DNA of 64,000 nucleotides from Kluyvera sichuanensis (lineage in GTDB: Bacteria; Pseudomonadota; Gammaproteobacteria; Enterobacterales; Enterobacteriaceae). A program made the position numbers and the translations under genes. The notes beneath the pieces were generated by a model. It ran no database searches and was not told where the DNA came from. It saw only the letters and a list, made by a program, of their open reading frames with translations. Positions within the stretch are counted from its first letter, which is position 1; the number at the start of each line of letters is the position of its first letter. The DNA lies in contig NZ_JABBJF010000024.1 in NCBI RefSeq assembly GCF_014218705.1, positions 1 through 64,000 of the forward strand, read 5' to 3'. Positions 59,450 to 64,000 of the stretch are shown one piece after another.

Positions 59450-60052
59450 CTAAGAGAATCGGCCATCGTCTATTGATTCAGCGATGTTGACTGCCAGGGC
59501 GTTATCGTCCAAGCCTGACAACGTTTCATAGCGAAAGACAGGAATGTGAGTTCTTTTAAAAAGGGCAATAATGAACTCTCCTTCAGGCTGAGCGCTGATA
59601 GCATCTTCATTGATCATTGCTAGCACTAGTTCCCCGGTATGCGCATCGGAGAGAACAAAATCGAACACGAATTCATCTGCGTACTGTTGCGCCTGAAGTA
59701 CGTCAACCGGGGCAACCGGTTCATCTTCGAGCTCCAGCTCTACTAAGTCCCGGGCAAGCACCTGGGGTGCGATAATGTACTGACCATTGAACACCGCACT
59801 CAAGCGCACATAAAGATCCATCAGGACTTTTGGCAATATCGAATTTTTTTTGATGAAGTACTCGCTCAACCCATCAAGTGCGGCGTTCTCGTCGGCATCG
59901 GCATTAATATCTGCCTGCTGATCATGCTCGTCCAAAGGTTGCTGAGTTTGTTGTTGTTCTCGTTTTGTTCGACTCGCGTAGATAAGTATGAAAGCTGCAA
60001 AGCACACAAATGTCAGAAATATTGCGAGAGCGATTATATATTTTAGAGTCAT
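59450..60052 (-). CDS. membrane-anchored DUF2726-like protein
   Basis: 200 aa with an N-terminal membrane helix (YIIALAIFLTFVCFAAFILIY) and a Gln/Asp-rich linker. A C-terminal domain (LSAVFNGQYIIAPQVLARDLV, then FDFVLSDAHTGELVLAMIN) resembles DUF2726, a relative of PD-(D/E)XK nucleases. The start overlaps the upstream gene by 4 nt. The fold assignment is by eye. Confidence 0.6.
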   Translation of the reverse strand: MTLKYIIALAIFLTFVCFAAFILIYASRTKREQQQTQQPLDEHDQQADINADADENAALDGLSEYFIKKNSILPKVLMDLYVRLSAVFNGQYIIAPQVLARDLVELELEDEPVAPVDVLQAQQYADEFVFDFVLSDAHTGELVLAMINEDAISAQPEGEFIIALFKRTHIPVFRYETLSGLDDNALAVNIAESIDDGRFS

Positions 60053-60927
60053 GGGTTCATTCCTATAGTCTGGAGATACTCAGGCTCCTTGAACTTCATA
60101 TTTTCGGGTATATGCCGCATCACCTTTTTGATGTATGGTTGTTCAATTCTCTTAAGCGTATCTAATTGAGATTGATAATCCTTAGTTCTCAAATCATGCT
60201 CAGCACCCAGTTGTCCTAATAACGTCTGAAGTTTCTTTAAGGCTTTGCTGCACTGCACTTCGGCATTATCCAGCTTTTCAATATTTAACCAGGAGAGAAT
60301 ATCGATAACAGGATTTATAGTCAGATCGACAAACAGATCAAGCGTGTCATCTGGTAAATTTGAATCAATAGGTGATTGCCGGGCAGGCATTTCATCTGCT
60401 AATCGCTTAAGCGCACCCATAGCTCTCTTTAACGAACTACTCGCAGAGGATGTGTCTATTGCTGAAAGTATGGATATTGCTTTACTGGTAGTAACCATAT
60501 CCAGAAATTCAGTTGTGGAAGCACTATTACATTCATCCTTTGCTGTTTTTAATAGTTCACGGGCATTTTCTGCAAGTTTGAGTCGTCTGCCTGACTCGTT
60601 ATATTTTATCTGAGCTTCTTTCCAGCAGTTGACTAGATGCTGATAAATCTCACAATCTGGTGATTTCGAAATTTCTTCCAACGAGGACATAACTACGTAT
60701 TGAAGAAAGATGCTCCTGCATTTTGGCAGCAGCAGGTTAAGATGCAATTCACATTCGTTCAGCTTTTTTCGCGCCGGTGTCTCTCTGAAGAGACCAATAA
60801 ATAGCGCCCACAATGAAAACTGACGATCTCTTGTCTCTTTAACCAACTCTTTAACTGCCAGGGCTCGGGCAATGTTAGCATTTTCAACCTGGCGTGATAA
60901 CTCTTGGAGTTCTGTAGCTGTAATCAT
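60049..60927 (-). CDS. helical hypothetical protein
   Basis: 292 aa, nearly all helical (ELSRQVENANIARALAVKEL, NESGRRLKLAENARELLKTA) and without membrane segments. Not recognised. AAGGG lies about 9 nt before the ATG. It is coupled downstream to the DUF2726-like membrane protein and separated from rdgC by 11 bp, so the block rdgC to DUF2726-like is one operon. Confidence 0.62.
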   Translation of the reverse strand: MITATELQELSRQVENANIARALAVKELVKETRDRQFSLWALFIGLFRETPARKKLNECELHLNLLLPKCRSIFLQYVVMSSLEEISKSPDCEIYQHLVNCWKEAQIKYNESGRRLKLAENARELLKTAKDECNSASTTEFLDMVTTSKAISILSAIDTSSASSSLKRAMGALKRLADEMPARQSPIDSNLPDDTLDLFVDLTINPVIDILSWLNIEKLDNAEVQCSKALKKLQTLLGQLGAEHDLRTKDYQSQLDTLKRIEQPYIKKVMRHIPENMKFKEPEYLQTIGMNP

Positions 60928-60938
60928 CTCTCAGCCCT

Positions 60939-61922
60939 TTAATGGAAGGTTTTTTCTGGTTGTTTGGCTTCTGCCGCGACACCTTGTTGTTCGTCTGACG
61001 GCGTTGTGATGAGTCCTGGGCTTTCACCCCCGAGGGCTTTTATCATTGTGTCCAGAACCTCCATAACAACAGAGGTAAACAAAACGAAATCGGCATCAAA
61101 TCTTTGGGCGTGATCTTCTGGCGAAATGTCATCGTTCTGTTCAATAAGTTCTTCCGTAAAGGTCAGTCGTGAAAAGATGAAATTGTCATTCAGGATGAAA
61201 AACATCTGGTTCATCCAGCCCAGTGCAACCTTTGTCACAAGCTTTCCGGCCTCGATGTGATGAGCGATCTCATCACATATCAAATCCTGGCGTTTTGTTG
61301 TAACGACCCCCCCGTTTTCGAGCACATCTTTGAGCGTGGCTTCGTCGCATAAAGCTAGGCCAGGCGGCAGACTTCCTGTTTTGACCCACTCTGTTAACGT
61401 CAGTTCTACCGGCGTTTCCAGCGTGAATGGGATAATTGGAAGTGAGCCAATAGTTTTACGTAGCAAAGCTGTTACATCATCTGCTTTTTTATGGCTGGTG
61501 GTCTCAACAAGCAGTAGACGTGATTTAGTATCCACCCAAATGTTTGTAGTGCTGTATTTGCTGAAAGCCTTTGGTATGAGCTCAGCGAGCACGGCATCGT
61601 TGACGGCCTGGATCTCCATTTTCTTTAGCCTGCGGTTTTGCTCTTTCTCCAGTTTCTGAACCCGGGTTCGCACAATTTCTTTGATGGTCGCGGGAGGAAG
61701 TATTTTCGATTCGTGCTTAACAGTCAGAAGAATGAGATTATTCGACTCATGCTTTAACAGCTCGACATCTTCACCCAATGGCGGGATCCATCCTGACCGT
61801 GCCATATCATTAGGCCCGCAGGGAGTGTATTTCAACTCACTTAACTGTTCATCCAGCTTGTCTAATTCCAGAGCTTTTTGGATGCGGTAGACTACAAGGC
61901 TTTTGGGTTTAAATTGGCTCAT
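60939..61922 (-). CDS. rdgC: RdgC-like recombination-associated protein
   Basis: 327 aa. The N-terminal pattern SLVVYRIQKALELDKLDEQL, then YTPCGPNDMARSGWIPPLG is diagnostic of RdgC, a ring-forming DNA-binding protein that limits RecA. The length is a little above the chromosomal protein (303 aa). The ATG at 61922 lies within the end of the small gene upstream and after GAGGG; a start at 61970 would overlap more. A plasmid-borne RdgC next to dam and dnaN suggests control of RecA during plasmid entry. Confidence 0.9.
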   Translation of the reverse strand: MSQFKPKSLVVYRIQKALELDKLDEQLSELKYTPCGPNDMARSGWIPPLGEDVELLKHESNNLILLTVKHESKILPPATIKEIVRTRVQKLEKEQNRRLKKMEIQAVNDAVLAELIPKAFSKYSTTNIWVDTKSRLLLVETTSHKKADDVTALLRKTIGSLPIIPFTLETPVELTLTEWVKTGSLPPGLALCDEATLKDVLENGGVVTTKRQDLICDEIAHHIEAGKLVTKVALGWMNQMFFILNDNFIFSRLTFTEELIEQNDDISPEDHAQRFDADFVLFTSVVMEVLDTMIKALGGESPGLITTPSDEQQGVAAEAKQPEKTFH

Positions 61923-62139
61923 CGTGGCCCTCAGCTGTTGCTTGATTAATTTTAATAAGGTCAGAGACACGCTCGCGGATCACGACACACTCCCAGTAAG
62001 TTAGAGGCTTAGAGCTCAGCACTTGTTTAAACTGCGCCACGGCAATATCAGGTGCTGTCCGATATTGTTCGGCGATATCCTGACAAAATTTCTCAGTCTC
62101 TGGGTTATGCAGCTTTTCAGAACAATGGAAGCGTTTCAT
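61909..62139 (-). CDS. small hypothetical protein between dam and rdgC
   Basis: 76 aa, helical, with an N-terminal Cys/His-containing segment MKRFHCSEKLHNPETEKFC. Not recognised. Overlaps the methylase gene by 4 nt and rdgC by 14 nt, so tightly coupled to both, which supports it as real. Confidence 0.65.
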   Translation of the reverse strand: MKRFHCSEKLHNPETEKFCQDIAEQYRTAPDIAVAQFKQVLSSKPLTYWECVVIRERVSDLIKINQATAEGHDEPI

Positions 62140-62957
62140 GCCGCAGCTCCCTTTTTCGAGTTATCCGCTAATTTGACCGCGAAGATTTCTGAAGCTTTTT
62201 TCCCATCCCCGCTGCCTTTAAATATGCTTCTCCGGGCAGTCACACCATGAATAGCGAAGGCTTGATAAAGCTCACGAATATCAGGCGCATCGTGGCATGA
62301 TGCGATGACATGAACCCCGCGTTCAGGCAGCAACTGGAGCAGTTTGGTAAGCTCAATCTGCATAGCGGGTGTAAAACCGCTGGCATGGTAAGCCGTGAAT
62401 CTGCCGGGATTAACATATGGTGGGTCGCAATACACCACATCACCCGGGCGGGCCATTGATAGCGTGGTCTGGAAGCTGGCGCAAAGTAAAGTTGCTGAGG
62501 ACATTTTCTCAGCCATTGCGTATAACTCTGTCTCTGGGAGATAGGGGTTGGCGTAATAACCCCAGGGGACGTTAAAGATGCCTTTCCGGTTGTATCGGCA
62601 TAGTCCGCGATGGCCAAACCTATTCAGATAGATAAACAGAGCAGCTTGAGTGTCACTTGCACTATCATGATTATTGAACTGGCTTCGCAGCTCATAATAG
62701 GCGTCCTCAGAACGCCCGAGACAGTAAAGGCGTTTAAGCTCAGAAAGTACCTTTTCAGGCGACTTAAAAATACTCTGGTATGTATCGATCAGGTCGCTAT
62801 TAATATCGGCCAAAATGTATTCTGGGTAATTCGTATTCATCATTACAGCGCCTGAACCGCCAAAGGGCTCAATAAGCCGACCACCTTTCGGTAGTACATG
62901 CTTAAGACTTGCCATAATGTTGTGTTTGGCTCCTACCCACTTCAGAACGCTTTTCAT
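62136..62957 (-). CDS. dam: D12-class DNA adenine methylase (Dam-like)
   Basis: 273 aa. Motif X/I KWVGAKHNI and LIEPFGGSGAVMMN near the N-terminus and motif IV VYCDPPYVNPGR in the second half are those of Dam-type N6-adenine methyltransferases. It most likely methylates GATC, but the specificity is not shown. The ATG at 62957 (MKSVLKW) has GGAGCCAGAATGAA upstream; a longer start at 63026 has no ribosome site. Confidence 0.88.
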   Translation of the reverse strand: MKSVLKWVGAKHNIMASLKHVLPKGGRLIEPFGGSGAVMMNTNYPEYILADINSDLIDTYQSIFKSPEKVLSELKRLYCLGRSEDAYYELRSQFNNHDSASDTQAALFIYLNRFGHRGLCRYNRKGIFNVPWGYYANPYLPETELYAMAEKMSSATLLCASFQTTLSMARPGDVVYCDPPYVNPGRFTAYHASGFTPAMQIELTKLLQLLPERGVHVIASCHDAPDIRELYQAFAIHGVTARRSIFKGSGDGKKASEIFAVKLADNSKKGAAA

Positions 62958-63087
62958 TTCATTCTGGCTCCAGAATATTAGGACGCAGTGATCGCGACCA
63001 ATGGGAGCGAGATGGCATATAGCCATCCCGTCAGGAAGCTTGTTTTAACGTTATCACGCCCATGAAATTGGCTATTTCGAAAAGGCC

Positions 63088-63109
63088 GACAAAACGAGAG
63101 CGTTTTGTC
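63088..63109 (-). terminator. hairpin after dnaN, possible terminator
   Basis: GACAAAACG/CGTTTTGTC stem with a 4-nt loop at the dnaN stop, followed by GGCCTTTTCG on the minus strand, so only a weak T-run. Confidence 0.5.
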
Positions 63110-64000
63110 AGACACGGACAGGCATGATGATGTCGTAATTGTTTTTGTTTACTGAAATCAATATGCCGGTCGTTGTATCACGCAAAGCAATCTGTGCGGC
63201 TTCTCCTTCTTCCGAACACGCCCCCAGGCTTGCCAGTGATTCCAGGAGGTAATCGGCATTCATACCGATATCAACAATTGTTTCGGGCTCGCCTGCCTCT
63301 TTCGCAATGTCCATCACCTCTTTGCAACTGATTGCATTTGAGCCGGGCGACTTAAGCTGTAGGGCGTTGTCTTTGAATGACATCACACAAACACTGGTGT
63401 TGTTTGGCGAGCCCTCTTTAAGCAATGGGGTTGCGCGTTTTAGTGCGGTGGTGAGTTCAGAAGGATCAACCTTAAACAGTTCAGTATTTTTGGCTACCGT
63501 GCTGGCCACGCGCTTCCAGTCCGGGTAACGGCCATCGACAAGATTTGAAATGACTGTATGGCTTCCGAGCGTAAATGTCAGGTTACGGTTGCTGTAGTCA
63601 ATTTTGAATTGACCCTGGCTACCGCTCAGGATTTTATGGAGCACGGGGAAAACCCCGTTGGGTAAAATCACACCTGCATTCGTGTTACTGATAGAGGTAG
63701 GAGCTGTCGGAGATTGAATCTCATCGCCCACGTCATCGCTGAAGTCGATATCATGAGAACTGACGGCCATACGATGTCCATCAGTGGCTACAGCAATAAA
63801 TTGGCCATTATCGATACCGAGGTAGACCCCATTCATATAAAAGCGGACATCGTTCTGAGCCGCAGCGTGGCTGACACGCTTGATAATCTGACTCAGCATC
63901 TGCGTTGGAAAGTAAACGCTGTAATTATGTTCCAGCGTCTCAGCCTGAATTTCGGGTATATGGTCTAAGCAAACCGGGATGTTATAGGAGTTTTTGTCGG
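63108..64000 (-). CDS. dnaN: DNA polymerase III beta sliding clamp, partial
   Basis: The frame is open from its stop at 63108 to the right edge, giving 296 visible residues of a protein that should be ~366 aa, so the N-terminal part is missing. Recognisable beta-clamp segments are LVDGRYPDWKRV, FIAVATDGHRMAVSS and the C-terminal YDIIMPVRV (the chromosomal clamp ends MPMRL). A clamp of plasmid origin could support plasmid replication in a wide host range. An internal ATG at 63899 is not taken as the start because homologous sequence (YNIPVCLDHIPEIQ) continues upstream. Confidence 0.85.
   Translation of the reverse strand, partial: DKNSYNIPVCLDHIPEIQAETLEHNYSVYFPTQMLSQIIKRVSHAAAQNDVRFYMNGVYLGIDNGQFIAVATDGHRMAVSSHDIDFSDDVGDEIQSPTAPTSISNTNAGVILPNGVFPVLHKILSGSQGQFKIDYSNRNLTFTLGSHTVISNLVDGRYPDWKRVASTVAKNTELFKVDPSELTTALKRATPLLKEGSPNNTSVCVMSFKDNALQLKSPGSNAISCKEVMDIAKEAGEPETIVDIGMNADYLLESLASLGACSEEGEAAQIALRDTTTGILISVNKNNYDIIMPVRV

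Overview
The window is part of the backbone of a large conjugative plasmid (or a very similar integrative element) of a gammaproteobacterium, most likely an enterobacterial host. The reasons are an F-type (MPF-F) transfer operon led by a MOBH-type relaxase, a ParM/ParR-type partition pair, a plasmid-borne recombination and replication-accessory set (exonuclease, RecT, SSB-like, RdgC, Dam-like, DnaN), and the right end of an IS1 at the left edge. The gene order traI-traD-...-traL-E-K-B-V and dsbC-traC-trhF-traW-traU resembles that of SXT/R391 elements and IncA/C- or IncT-like plasmids. No replication initiator, resistance gene, tRNA or CRISPR array was seen, so the incompatibility group cannot be named.

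Layout. 1-184: IS1 right end, which cuts off a small minus-strand gene. 240-11189 (minus strand): DNA-metabolism block with a MoxR-ATPase/DUF3150-like/VWA trio (CobS/CobT-like), a YqaJ/lambda-exo-type exonuclease, a RecT-type annealing protein, an SSB-like protein, a Cys-rich protein and a KfrB-like membrane protein. Nearly every gene in this block is followed by an intrinsic terminator and preceded by the same short initiation leader (TGAGGTATA). At three points a strong promoter (17-bp spacer) is followed by a long structured 5' leader of a common design. 11627-12373 (plus): DUF1845-like protein. 12422-31836 (minus): transfer operon from traI down to traU, carrying a trimeric autotransporter adhesin gene between traV and dsbC, with intrinsic terminators inside the operon. 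31986-36673: lipoprotein, thioredoxin-like protein, UvrD-like helicase, DUF1294 protein, pilin traA and a PLD-family nuclease.

36709-42668 (minus): membrane-associated genes, including a VirB9-like tip on a bitopic protein, a membrane-anchored Mrr-type nuclease with a zinc ribbon, lipoproteins and a second signal peptidase I. 42827-45717 (plus): AT-rich three-gene TelA-family cluster behind a long inverted repeat. 45755-50630: small accessory genes, including a three-unit Myb/HTH repeat protein, two transglutaminase-like proteins and a GNAT-like protein. 51063-52425: parM/parR, followed by a convergent GntR regulator. 53494-64000 (minus): hypothetical genes, a DUF4942-type methyltransferase, an HNH nuclease, a DUF2726-like protein, rdgC, a D12-class adenine methylase and a sliding clamp that runs off the right edge.

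How it fits together. The relaxase and coupling protein feed the F-type pilus and channel assembled from TraA/L/E/K/B/V/C/W/U, with several Dsb-type proteins folding its Cys-rich parts. The exonuclease/RecT/SSB/RdgC/Dam/DnaN genes handle recombination and replication of incoming DNA, and ParM/ParR segregate the plasmid. traN, traF, traH and traG are not in the window and must lie elsewhere if the element is self-transmissible. The most interesting unexplained signals are the three related leader RNAs at 5.7-11.5 kb, possibly cis-acting antiterminators, and the TelA cluster at 42.8-45.7 kb.
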